A stretch of DNA of 64,000 nucleotides. It comes from Capitella teleta (lineage: Eukaryota > Annelida > Polychaeta > Capitellidae). The stretch covers positions 207,946 through 271,945 of the forward strand of contig KB302196.1 in the NCBI GenBank assembly GCA_000328365.1. Reading direction: 5' to 3'. The notes under the pieces were generated by a model. It was given only the letters and a program-made list of their open reading frames with translations. It did not search any database and was not told the origin of the DNA. Below are positions 1 through 25,530 of this stretch, in pieces (positions within the stretch are counted from its first letter, which is position 1; each line of letters starts with the position of its first letter). Position numbers and translations under genes: made by a program.

Positions 1-1731
1 TCGTCCTTATAACCCTGTGAGGAAAATTTGAGAATTCGTACAAATGGATTAAGAGCCAGAACTCACAGTTATGTAACTGGCATTGACGTAATCAGACTGG
101 GACATGTCGTCTGCGTCGAGCAGGACACGATTCGCATCAACTGCAAGGAGGCATTGCAATAGATCAAATTAAGGTGTCAATTCATGACTTACAAGGTTTT
201 ATGTTGCCAAATCGGTTCTTGGTTCTGTTCTCCGGTTTTGAGCCGACCTTACATTCCCCGATTCCTGGTTTTGGAAGTTTCTGACAAAGAAAAGAAGAAA
301 ATATAATTTATAATTCTAAATAAAAAATCAGCGTTATCTTTGAATATTTTACCCGCCCTCTCCTTACACACATAGTGGCAATTTTGAAACCATTGAAGTA
401 TGCTTACTTTATATTCATCTTTGAATCCATCCGGAACATCATTTGTTTTGGTGATGTATCTTTCCAGCTGACGTAAAGACAATTTTGTTCCTTCATCCTC
501 AGTTTTCACAGGTTCTCTTGCTTCGACTTTTGGTTTAGACTTGAAACTCCGTTGAACACCTGCTTCAATGCGCTCCCCGCCTTCTAAATGTATTATTACA
601 AATTTACATTATGACAACTTTCGGTCGTCTATAGAATAACTCTAACCATCCACGATTTGTGCCTCGGAATTCTTTATGTAATCCTTAAAAGTTCCTTTGC
701 TGAATAAATTTGGGTTTCTCCGCCTAAAAAGACGCTGATGCAATACAGGTGCAAAAGTAATAACAGTGGTTCTCACCTAATGAACATAATTCCTGCCACG
801 CAGACAAGAGTGATTATGATCAAAAGACCAACGGTGACTCCAGTAATCATGGCTGTGTTGTCAGTTACTGAAAATAGAATATCACGTAGAAAGTAGAATG
901 AGATCACCAATAAAGTTGTGATGGAGAGTTCTGGACCGCGCTATTTATATTTCACATTTAGGTAAAGATCCTGCTATGTTAGGAATTATAGTGAATGTAA
1001 CTATAGGAGATGAAGGCAAACTTTACGACATGTCCTCGTACCAGTGGAGAACTGCATTGTGATGGCGTCGGACGGCCAGCCATATTGCCGTTCTCCTCTC
1101 ATTTCTCTGTACGGTCGAACTATGAAGCTATACTCGACGTATGACTCAATATTGTCAAGAAATAGCGTTTGTTTCATTTCGGTTGTCTTATGAGCGACGC
1201 TTGGGCCATTTACAAATTCATCAGAGCCCTTGGCGTATGCAACGGTGTAGCCAAAGTACTGCGTTTGGTTTTCAAGAATATTTGAATCCTGCATCCAAGT
1301 GATGGCAATGGATGAATCCTTCTCTTGTTTCACATATGTCGAGAACCCGTGCAATGTGGAGTTTCCTGAAAATGGAAAAAAAAAGTTAAAGGAGCACTAA
1401 AAGCCGAATGAAGATACCGACCAATTTCCTCTTTGCAAAGGTCACCGACGAACCACAAATCACAGCCATCGGAGCAAGAACCATCGACAGCTGAACACGA
1501 CTCATTCCTACAACGACCGCATTGTTCTTGGCATTCGACTCCAAAAGAACCAACATCGCAAGCTGTATATGAATTAGGGTGAGCGTGAGGACAGCAGACC
1601 GAAAGAGTGATTTACTCACTTTTGAGGCAGTAATCTCCAATCTTCCCCGCTGGACACACTGTGTCGATCATAATAGAACAATGACATTAATGTCAATGAC
1701 ATCGATAACATCGATGATCCTTAACAACAAT

Positions 1732-1818
<87 letters not shown>

Positions 1819-3907
1819 CACAATTCATATATCCATCAAGAATTGCGCTTATAATAAAGATGTTAGCTCCCTAATGCATGTCTCGAATCCGCTCATTGAA
1901 GCGGAAATTCAACGTTCTAAAACTTAGAAAAATAGGCACCTTGCATTAAAAGCAAAATATAAACAGATACGTACCCCGTGTAAACAAAAATTCGATGGAA
2001 CACTAATGGTACGTAGGAACAACGAAAATATAGACACGGTAATTTCCGTGGATTACTCAAAATTAAAAGCCCAAAAGTGTGCATTGCAAGGAGCTTGGGT
2101 AACTTTTAATTGATTTATACTCATCACCAGTCAAGCATAAGATCCCTCACGTTCAATTCTGTTTTGTTTCACCACGGCAATATTCACACTTTATATTGTC
2201 GCTCTATGCAAATTATTACACATACATCTTTGTGAAACACTGATCCCGGCTGTCTATTTATCAGACTGAACCTTCATTCATTAACTTTTGTTATTTAGAG
2301 AAATTAGGCCTTCGAAATTTCTCAAATAAAGCTCTCGTACAGAGTTTGTAACCAATTAATTATCACCGTCCCAATTATCGGCCAATGCAGGCATTTAATT
2401 TATTGTGATAGACATACTTATACCTAGCACCCACTGAAGAGATTATTTAAGGTAACTTAGATAAGGCTAATATTTCTACAAAATAATTACATCAGAACAA
2501 GAGAATATTCTCACCGCCTTTAGCCAGTGGACGACCGATAACAACGAATTCACAAATGGTTACCAAGTGGACTTCATGCCATCGGTTCTTCTGAAGCTGA
2601 CGTAGCGCCCTGACGTTTGGCAATCCGAATTGAAGCTCCCCCCTGCTGCGACTACGCCATGATGGAAATTGCATTCCACTTGTTCATTCAGATCTGACGT
2701 ATTTCCCACTCGGATTGAAATTCTTTGCATTCTCCCATATCCTGAAATATTTATATCGGGCGAATGGGGATAATTTCAAACAAATTTATGGAAGAATATC
2801 TATGATAATTATAGTTGAAATGTACTTTATCGAAGGTTAAACAGCAAACTGAGTGTCACTAAATCTAACCTCCTCCGTTATACGTGTTGTACACTGTGAC
2901 GTTAAAAATCTCATGCACACTCCCCAGATCAACGTAGAACCAGGCTGCCTTTTTAGTGGGGTTGTCCGGATGGGCGCAATCTCTGTTGTTGTTTGGGTTT
3001 CCTAAAATACCATCCACCCCTCGACTTGAGACATACTCTTTATACGTGCCGCTCTGGTTTGTTGGTTTGCCATAAGCGACATTTCCTGTGAACACAGCAT
3101 AGAATGTAGATTGAGGCAGCATCGAAGTGGACCTGACCTATTTGGCATGCAGATCCTGCCCAGTTGTAGCGATCTTGGTTGTTTGTTGGTCGTGGATATC
3201 CATCTCGGCATTTTGAATCCGAACAGGATCCCGAGTTTGCATCACATGTAGTTCCACTATTGCATCTGCAGGGGAACAGGCAACCGTCGCCATATACGCA
3301 AGAGACTGTAAAATAGAATTAATAAAATGTTATTATTTGTTATATCAGAACATGCAAATGAAGGTACGTTCACGTACATGAAGTTTATTTGACGAAACGA
3401 AGTCGCCCTTGAAGGAGAAATGGGTGCCGTTATGGACACATGGCTAATCATGGCTGATTACATATGAGGGCAGAGAAGCGCAAGCTATTATGGATGCATC
3501 ACTATTGAAAATGATGATGATGATTATTATTAACTGCGCACTCAATTACATGTGTGTGTCGCCGTGATAAAAGGGAAATAGATGCACGGTTACAACAAAG
3601 AAAGCACAGCATTGATCAGAATTCGAAGCAAAATCATGATGAATTTAGCTGTGAGCATGTCAAGGCTTCAAACAAAAACATTACATATACCTCAATATGT
3701 AGAAAAACACGTTCCATTCGTAAATCACTATTCGATGAAGGTACGTAGTTATTTTTGGGAATGATTCGTAAATTTTATCAATATTACAAGTTTTGTTTTG
3801 AACACGGAGTAGACTACTTTTGGCTCACTCTGTATAATATTTGTCTTACCTTCAGCGCTATCAACAACCACACAGTGCAGCACCAACAATAATATAATTT
3901 TCCTCAT
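1..3907 (-). CDS. Receptor-type protein tyrosine phosphatase, copy A (3' part outside window)
   Basis: Membrane receptor phosphatase, rebuilt from splice sites. Exons in transcript order: 3850-3907, 3138-3305, 2870-3085, 2515-2741, 1620-1658, 1422-1562, 1042-1365, 777-867, 647-723, 408-583, 193-280, 67-140, 1-14 (cut by the window edge). Exon 1 gives a signal peptide starting MRKIILLLVLHCVVVDSAE. Then follow an EGF-like module (GCLFPCRC), an F-type lectin/fucolectin-like domain (CAHPDN, WFYVDLGSVHEIFNVTVYN, GRYVSFRR), a second EGF module, one fibronectin III domain (GYTVAYAKG, YGWPSDA), a transmembrane helix, a basic stop-transfer RRR, and the start of phosphatase domain D1 (KNRFGNI, DYVNASYI). 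All ectodomain introns are phase 1. It matches copy B exon for exon but lacks B's 29-residue linker exon before the membrane. The fourth exon is 227 nt, which breaks the frame; the end of the lectin domain reads in another frame. This could be an assembly error or a decaying copy. The catalytic part is not visible. Confidence 0.88.
1732..1817. repeat. Compound (CA)n(TA)n microsatellite in an intron of RPTP copy A
   Basis: A CA run passes directly into a long TA run inside the intron between the lectin and second EGF exons of copy A. It is a simple sequence repeat. The ORF crossing it (poly His-Thr then Ile-Tyr) is an artefact. Confidence 0.97.
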
Positions 3908-5545
3908 GCTTCAGTTTTGTCCTCGGTCGGTGCAAAACAGGACTCTCATCTCAGATGGTTTAGTACATATAACATTTTACATCCGTGTTATTACGAAATG
4001 TATTGAGTTATTGACCAGGAAGCCACTCGCTCATAATACTCATAATGTAAACCTATTACTGTGGCAGGCACATACACAAGGAAAACCCCAGAGCTCTGGC
4101 ATTGGAAATATCTGTAGAGGGCAGACTGATATCAAAAATGCATGACACCTTCAACTATAAAATTATCAATGCATGTATGATACCTTGTGCCATCGATATT
4201 TGTGGTTTGCATTAATTCTTACGTGATCGAATGCAGTGAATTTCTAAGAAAGTAAATACGTTAGCCTTAGCGCACAAACACGTCTAGGGTCGTGATTACC
4301 ATCTATCGGTGTTTCCTACCAATATTGTTTGTACAAACATTTAAATTTCGTGTTCATTATTATGTAAATGCATTCCAAAGAATGAAAACTCTGTGTCGTC
4401 TCTGGTAAAAATAAAAAAGATCCTCAGCTTTCCCATTATTACGTCACTCACAGAGTGCTTTTAGAAACAGTTTTCATCAGACTATAACCAGTTTCGAGGG
4501 TTCATGTTTTACTGGCTGTGGCAAATGACCAGAAAACGTAAGCCTCAGCTGAGAGATGAGTCCTCGCTGTGAGGCTCTTGTTGAAACAGGACGCTCAACT
4601 GCAAAAGTGTGTTGCAAAGTCGGGTGCTTCTGTCTTTGCTTTTAATTAGCATGTGATTAATTAAGCAACTCATGGAAAAATGATCAATTTGGATCTGCAC
4701 TAATCAGGTTAAGAGTAAAATTACATATTACATTAAACGTATGCCGTATGCGAGAACTATACTAATAACGCATGAAGTCTACATACATGTATAATTATAA
4801 ATTGCTATACATGCTCTTTGTGCTGGAAATACACAGGGGTGAACAAGGATGTGGTTATACATATCATGCACACAGTGAGCAGATAGCATACTGATGAGCA
4901 AATGCTGATACTATGGTGTGCTCGTAGAATTCACAATTATTTAAATCATGAGTATATTTAAATTATGCAATAGAATTAGCAACCTTGGACGATTTCGCTT
5001 ATAGATTAACAAGCTCGATACCAGGAGACTGATGTATGTCTTTCTGTCAGCACAAGAAATTTCTGCTTAAAACAAAATTGCCAAGCGAAACCAACTTTGT
5101 TATTATAGCGCACGAATCAAGGCACACTGAAGCACAATATTCACCATAATAGGAAAATCTTAATACTACATGTAATAATAAAGGGACTGAATGTCGCGAT
5201 CATGGTCAAATGACTCAAATAGAGCAACACGGGCGATGACAAAAAAAAATAAATAAATAATAATCCACGTTGAAATATAATTTATTAACAAAAAATAATA
5301 GGTTCATGAAATCAGATGCATTGCATTGAACAATTTAACAATTTTAACAAATGCATACCAGATGCAAAGAATAAAATATCTGGTGAGATGAGTGCCTCTT
5401 TTAAAAATTAGTTTAGTGAAAGTCCATAGAAATATATGTCAATTATGGCGTCAAGTAGAAAGTAATACAGTGCAAGTACTTGCACACCGCATTGTTCAGT
5501 CATCGAGCAAAGCAGAGTACACAGCGTAGAAGTTGGCAGTTTGCT
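3908..5545. other. Intergenic spacer between the two RPTP copies
   Basis: About 1.6 kb between the start codon of copy A and the stop codon of copy B. It should hold the copy A promoter and the copy B 3' UTR. On the minus strand an AATAAA lies just past the copy B stop, overlapping TTTAAATAAAG. I see no other gene, no long ORF and no recognisable repeat. Confidence 0.7.
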
Positions 5546-19060
<13,515 letters not shown>

Positions 19061-19069
19061 CATATAGAT

Positions 19070-19405
19070 AACAGATTCAGTTCTGTGAAGCTATAAGGGT
19101 TTAATAACAGATTCGGGTCTGTGAGTGTATCTAATTGTACAGAATCAGATCTGACGCCTAATTCAATGCATCACAGAATCGATTCTGTTGAACTATAAGA
19201 TCCTCAACAGAATCAATTCTGTAGGTCTATGGAATACTCCAGAGAATCGATTCTGTGAGCTTATATGATAAGAACAGAACCATTTGAAATACTTCGTCTG
19301 GTTAGCATTGCTTTACAGAATCAATTCTGTGGAACTATAAGATGTACTACAGAATCAAAACTGTGAACTTACTTTAGAAGTTTAGAGAATCAATTCTGGA
19401 AACTT
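19070..19405. repeat. Left palindrome array (degenerate, inverted relative to the right array)
   Basis: Three degenerate units, each built around near-palindromes of the form ACAGAATCRATTCTGT. One perfect palindrome starts at 19,173. The segment 19,163-19,290 is recognisable as the reverse complement of the unit at about 21.8 kb, including the TAGGTCTATGGAATACTC spacer. A further eroded copy is visible near 19,950-20,030. Confidence 0.9.
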
Positions 19406-20835
19406 GTCGCATGGCGAATAATGATAGACAAGTGAAAACTAGTTTATCCTAGCACTAGACTCAATATTGATGATGTGCGAATTCGCCATCTTCCAATGCA
19501 TATTATCATATGTTAGAGATTTTTTGTTTTGCTTCTCTCTGCATTCCCATAATTTACAATGTCTATAGGTGTGTATAGAGGAGGCTACTCGTATTTATTA
19601 TTTAAGGAGATAGTCCTTTATTATGTTTGCTAAAATACTAGATTTTATCTTTCAAATACTGTTGTAAACTGGAATAGTCAATCTCTGGAAAGTTTGAGAC
19701 TGACAACTTGTGCATACTAGCATAACGCGATTATAATTAATGATCAAGCCTGTGTCGCGACATGCTTTAATTGAGTAGAGCCAGGTGATGTTGATTAGAG
19801 CAACTACGCGCGACCACAAATATTCAACCAGCGGAAAACTATCCTTCTTGTCCAATTGCGAAAAACACATTCCATGAAAAAAATGATGACCACTTAATTG
19901 TCACCACGGTAACCGACTGTCGCGAAATATACCTGAATCGATGCATAATCGATCTTTCACAAGAATAAATTCTATGGACGAATAGAATCGTCTACAGAAT
20001 TGAATCTTTAGGTCTAATATATTCAAGTCGGAATTGTATGTGCAAAGGTCACCATTTTATTTTGTACAGAGATACTCAGTGTTATTATTACTCAGTGTTA
20101 TTATTATTCCTGCTTTAATTAAGTCACATTGAAGAGCAGGGCTCTATTTCATTAACGTAGTTTAGCTTAGATTAACAAGGTTAAGCTGATCCTTATTCTG
20201 AGTATACAGTGCATGTTGTTTCATGAACACGTGTTTAACAACTTTAGGGTTAACGCACCCAATGGCAATGGATTGTAGGAGCTCAATGATAGACGCAAGT
20301 CAATTGAGCTCTTCTGAATCCACTGTCTTTTAGAAGAGCATGCACTCGTATATATACACTCGTGAATCCAGATGGGGGATCCCCTGTGAGATCTCAGAAC
20401 GTATCTGCTCAATCACAGTGCATGGATAAACCAATGAGTTGTTCGTTAAGCGACCGTGAGCATTGCGTTGCCCAGTGAAAGTCAGTGAAGCGGTATTTGA
20501 TCGAGTCACTACAGGATCAACTGCTCGGCGTAGCACACTTCAACAATAAACACTTCAAAAATAGACAATTGGAGATAAAACAAATGCATGGATAATTTAA
20601 TCATTGCATCTCGGTTCCTTTTTATGCATTTCTGTGGCACAGAAATCACACCATTAATATTCTCATCAAAAATAGACACCCTCTAATTCTCGATTCTTTA
20701 GGGCAATCATAACGCACTTCAGTGACCCTCTAGATTGAGAATAGAGAGCCTCACAGAACAAAGAAAACCGCAAATTTAGTGATTTCCAGAGCAATACGTT
20801 TTCAAAATTATACATTCCATGGTTATTTGTCTAAT

Positions 20836-21429
20836 ATCTGGGGCCGATTCCAGAAAGAAACTTAACTTTGGGACTTAAGTTAAGTCCTCCAGGCGTTAAG
20901 TTAAGTTTTCAAGCTAAGTCGATTCCACAAACGCATTTTTGCTGAACTTAACTTAAGTAGAGTAAGTCGGATTTGGCTATCTGCCAAGGAATGTATAAGA
21001 CATGACGAGACATTTGATCAGTGGTAAACGTACCTTAAAACACGACTTTTATGAACTGTTTATGATTTTATTTTATGATTTTTCCAAAACTTCATCGAAA
21101 ACGAAAGTATCACAAACGCGAAATGCGAGTGTATAGCGTCGTTGATTCCTAACCATAACGCAACAAGTGCTCTTTTTCCCGCTTTACAATCATAACGTTT
21201 TGTTTTTTGTTTTTTCATAACGCTTTTTTCATAACGCCTTCCAGAGCATTGCTCCTGTCTGGAAGGCTCCTTCTAGGTATTAACACCATTATGACCATAG
21301 CATTAATCCGGCGTCTTCTGATCGACGCCATCTTGAATTCACTAAGTTTGATTTAAGTCAGGTGGAGAGGTCACTTAAGTTTTACGGGGTCTAGAGGACT
21401 TAAGTTTGTTTCTGGAATCGGCCCCAGAT
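20836..21429. mobile_element. MITE-like element with 30-bp terminal inverted repeats
   Basis: The left end starts ATCTGGGGCCGATTCCAGAA and continues AGAAACTTAA. The right end, reverse complemented, is the same over about 30 bases with one mismatch. The interior (about 530 bp) has no transposase, is rich in TTAAGTTAAG-like motifs and contains three TCATAACG octamers. It looks like a non-autonomous DNA transposon. Target-site duplication is not clear, because the bases beside the GGGGCC core are themselves inverted, so the superfamily is open. It lies between the two palindrome arrays. Confidence 0.75.
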
Positions 21430-21808
21430 CTCTGCTCCGCTCACAACAAGCAGTGCACTCAAGCGTGGCACTGGTTAAACCAACTTCCTTCCTTAAGCCG
21501 AACTTTTATCTATCTCACTCCCCCTCCCGTCGTGGTTACACATGTGTTGCATAATCTCCCGACTTCTGCCGCCCTGATCGAGGCCTGGGACACGTTGCTT
21601 AGCATCCAATGCCAGCCATGCATGAGGTATTTTGGAGTGAGTGCTTAGTGAGTAATCACAGCATGAGGTCGTAGAGGTAAAATTCGTTTGTGCCGTAATT
21701 TCATTATGGAATGGCTGACCAAATTATAGTTTCTAATTACCCATGGTATCCGTGTTAGCCACCAACAATAGGCCTGCATGATCAAGCAATGATGACCAGA
21801 CGATGTAT

Positions 21809-22360
21809 TTCAAATGGTTCTGTTCGTATGAAATAAGCTCACAGAATCGATTCTCTAGAGTATTCCATAGGCCTACAGAATTGATTCTGTAGTGGATCTT
21901 ACAGTTCAACAGAATCGATTCTGTGATGCATTGAAGTCAGGGTGAAAATGCTTGAGATGGTTCTATTCGTATGAAATAAGCTCACAGAATCGATTCTCTA
22001 GAGTATTCCATAGGCCTACAGAATTGATTCTGTAGTGGATCTTATAGTTCAACAGAATCGATTCTGTGATGCATTGAAGTCAGTGTGAAAATGCTTGAGA
22101 TGGTTCTGTTCGTATGAAATAAGCTCACAGAATCGATTCTCTAGAGTATTCCATAGGCCTACAGAATTGATTCTGTAGTGGATCTTACAGTTCAACAGAA
22201 TCGATTCTGTGATGCTTTGAAGTCAGGGCAAGGTGCTTCAGATCGTTCTGTTCTCATCAAATAAGCTCATAGAATCGATTCTCTAAGCTATGCCATTCAT
22301 CAACAGAATTGATTCTGTTGAGGACCTTATAGTTCAACAGAATTGGTTCTGTGATTCATT
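21809..22360. repeat. Right palindrome array: four tandem 143-bp units
   Basis: Four head-to-tail units with a period of 143, 143 and 142 bp, measured at the ACAGAATCGATTCTCTAG motif (21,841; 21,984; 22,127; 22,269). Each unit holds three ACAGAATCRATTCTGT-like near-palindromes. Perfect palindromes start at 21,909, 22,052 and 22,195. The first three units are almost identical and the fourth is diverged, so the expansion is recent. The units are inverted with respect to the array at 19.1-19.4 kb. Confidence 0.95.
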
Positions 22361-23178
22361 TCATAGTATACATTCTTAAAGGGTTGGGTTACCCCTCCTC
22401 AATCTACTTTAAAAGTTAAGCCATTCTCAACTTTTAAAATGTTACCTGTTTTCTCAGCCTCGAGTGACGTAATCACATGGGCAGTGTGTTTTATTAGAAA
22501 TAAGCTCTTATTTTCTTGATTAATGCTTAATGGGTTTTTTTTTCGATATAAATATACTTCTCTGTAGTAATGTCACTCGTTTTGGAGGCTATTATCATAG
22601 TTCTTATGCGCCTATGACAGTGATAATGTGTACGCATATAATATGTGCGTCCACTTTTCGCAGGATGGCAAATTTTCGCGTGACACCGGACCACGCATGA
22701 GTAAGCTTCGTTTAACTGAAATAGGGCATCGCTCCCGACGTGACGTAAGCATTTCTGACTAGCCAATCAGCGTCATCCACCGTGACAGCCATGTTTGATT
22801 GGGCTCTCAGCCCACCCGCGGGGCAACGCTTAAACGTGATGTAATGCGTTGCGTTGCGTAAGTTAGCGTAAAAAAAGCCGGCATTACACTGTTAAATGTA
22901 TAGTATTTAACAGGATCTGAATGGCACGTTATGAATGCATATCATAAAGTTGTAGCGTTGTTGGCACATGCATCCCTCGACCCATACATTTGTTGGCACA
23001 TGCATCCCTCGACCCATACATATATTCATACAGTGATGGCAGATTGTCAATGATTATTACGGTTCCTGCTCAGTTGCATCACATAAAAATAAGCACAAAC
23101 ACGAAATTAGTCTATATCTCATTTTATTAAATCATACATTTAATGCAAAAATAGTTAATAGTTAAAGGTATAAAATAG
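22361..23178. other. Intergenic, with a 32-bp direct repeat
   Basis: No gene is seen. A 30-base segment beginning GTTGGCACATGCATCCCTCG occurs at 22,960 and again at 22,992. Short ATAGTTAAT-type repeats lie at 23,150-23,195, running into the end of the coiled-coil ORF. A minus-strand ORF at 22,527-22,766 has no recognisable features and is not called. Confidence 0.6.
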
Positions 23179-23464
23179 TTAATAGTTAAAATAGTTAATT
23201 GAAGATATAATCTCCTTCTTCACTTTTTCTATCTCTTTCTGGAGTTCCAACTCANAGTTTTTCCTCAAGGCGCTCCTGGAGGCGGTTCAGCTTCCGCGAT
23301 TGTGCCTGGTACTGGCTGCGGAGTGCGGTCATGTCTGTCAGTGCCTGTGCCAATCTGTCATGCTCTTTGAAATTCTTGCTCATATCAAGAAATGGAGGTG
23401 GAGTTGGAGTTGGAGGTGGAGGTGGAGGAAGCTCTTCCATTGGGTGGGCATCATCAGACATCAT
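23179..23464 (-). CDS. Small hypothetical protein: proline stretch plus coiled coil (one ambiguous base)
   Basis: The frame begins MMSDDAHPMEELPPPPPP, continues through more Pro/Thr, then becomes a charged heptad-like helix (RLAQALTDMTALRSQ, LNRLQERLEEK). At 23,255 the sequence has an N, directly followed by an in-frame stop. If the N is a false extra base, the frame runs on as more coiled coil (ELQKEIEKVKKE) to a stop at 23,179-23,181, giving about 94 aa. Low-complexity starts followed by a terminal coiled coil occur at the ends of Myb/MADF-type and Harbinger-derived proteins, but no DNA-binding domain is visible. It may be a last exon. I do not recognise the protein. Confidence 0.45.
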
Positions 23465-24301
<837 letters not shown>

Positions 24302-24418
24302 CTCATAATTCCCACAGTTGGCAGACTTCTGCCCCAGCGTTAGGAGCCCGCGGGCCCTTAACCGTATAAATGCTGGGCTCCTAACTTGGCGGCGGGTTTT
24401 TCTCCTTTTTACGTATGT

Positions 24419-24719
24419 GATGGGTGATTGGGTGATTGGGGTTTTACGGCTCCACCCAACACGTTCGGGTGATACGGGCGCCAGAACAGAAGGCCCGGGA
24501 CCGGGGTTTCCCCCTACTCTTATCGACAAATCCCAAGGGTTCTTTATCCTGCATACCACCATAGACAGTAGTACACAGCGCCCGGCCTTGTTACGCAGTT
24601 GGGCAGCACTGCAGAGTCACCGAAGAATTACAATTGTAATTCACAATCATAACGCCCGTGGCCGGATCGGGTCTCGAACCCGGACAGCGGTATAACCCAC
24701 TGCGCTATCCGGTGCCCCT
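24419..24719 (-). mobile_element. tRNA-derived SINE, near full length, with target-site duplication
   Basis: Read on the minus strand, the head has an RNA polymerase III A box (TAGCGCAGTGGG, 24,696-24,707) and B box (GGGTTCGAGACCC, 24,669-24,681). A body of about 200 bp follows, ending GTTGGGTGGAGCCGTAAAAC and a short CAATCAC repeat tail. The 13-bp duplication TTTTTACGTATGT lies at 24,406-24,418 and 24,720-24,732. Both boxes and the duplication are well kept, so the insertion is fairly young. It is not a working tRNA gene, because the full cloverleaf and terminator are absent. Confidence 0.88.
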
Positions 24720-24835
24720 TTTTTACGTATGTTTAATGTCATTAAATTTGATTGAAATATCTTCCTTGGCATGGCTAGAGGTAAGGTATCGTTTTGCAGA
24801 GCCCTGTTTTACCTGAAAGTATTTTTTTTAAAGCA

Positions 24836-24946
<111 letters not shown>

Positions 24947-25530
24947 ATTATTGTGGCCACTTATGAAAAGTCAGTGAACTCCAAGGTTGCACGAACACAA
25001 TCACGAATCAAGGTCACGGCATAATGTATTGTATTGCCCGAAGCTGTAGTATTTGATAACCCCGCCACTTCTACGGTGATTGTATTTGCACCATTCAAAA
25101 AGAACTGCCATAGATTATCAAAGCATGAAAGATCTATACGTGATAAGGTTTTGAACCCACCCTGTATTTTTATCTACACATCTTTTTATTGTAATTATTT
25201 CGTTTCATATTTCTTGTACCTTGATGAAAATAATATTGTATTCGTTGTTTTAAATTGTACATGTATAGTATTCGCTTTCTCGCATTGTTAATCTAAGTGC
25301 TAAGTTAATACTAAAACGGAACCATATAATCAGGTTCCATTTGGTTAATTCACGCATACCATACTGTTACCACATAAGCGCCTTTAAAAGCGTCGGTATT
25401 CAACCCGTGCATATAAAGCAGTGTATTGCGCCTGTTTCAGGTGATTTTCGTCGCGCTTCAATGAACCGGAATTAAATCAGCCCGGCTCTTCGCGTAAGTG
25501 TCCCTCGGTCTTCAGAGCAGCATCTGCAGC
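24947..25530. promoter_or_regulatory. Upstream region of the SLC6 transporter
   Basis: Between the ATT array and the transporter start codon. The last 100 bases are more GC- and CpG-rich (TTTTCGTCGCGCTTC, CCGGCTCTTCGCG) and should hold the 5' UTR and core promoter. No TATA box or Inr can be assigned with confidence. The call rests on position. Confidence 0.4.

Noticed and set aside
20836-21429. An 8-bp or TA target-site duplication for the MITE
   Set aside because: The bases next to the inverted repeat are themselves complementary rather than directly repeated, so no duplication can be assigned.
21809-22360. CRISPR-like repeat array
   Set aside because: Repeats are palindromic and regular, but whole 143-bp units are repeated rather than short repeats with unique spacers, and the genome is clearly animal.
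22527-22766. 79-codon minus-strand ORF
   Set aside because: No domain, no splice context, and it ends in low-complexity sequence.
24647-24719. tRNA gene on the minus strand
   Set aside because: A and B boxes are present, but no full cloverleaf or terminator. The segment continues into a SINE body with target-site duplication.
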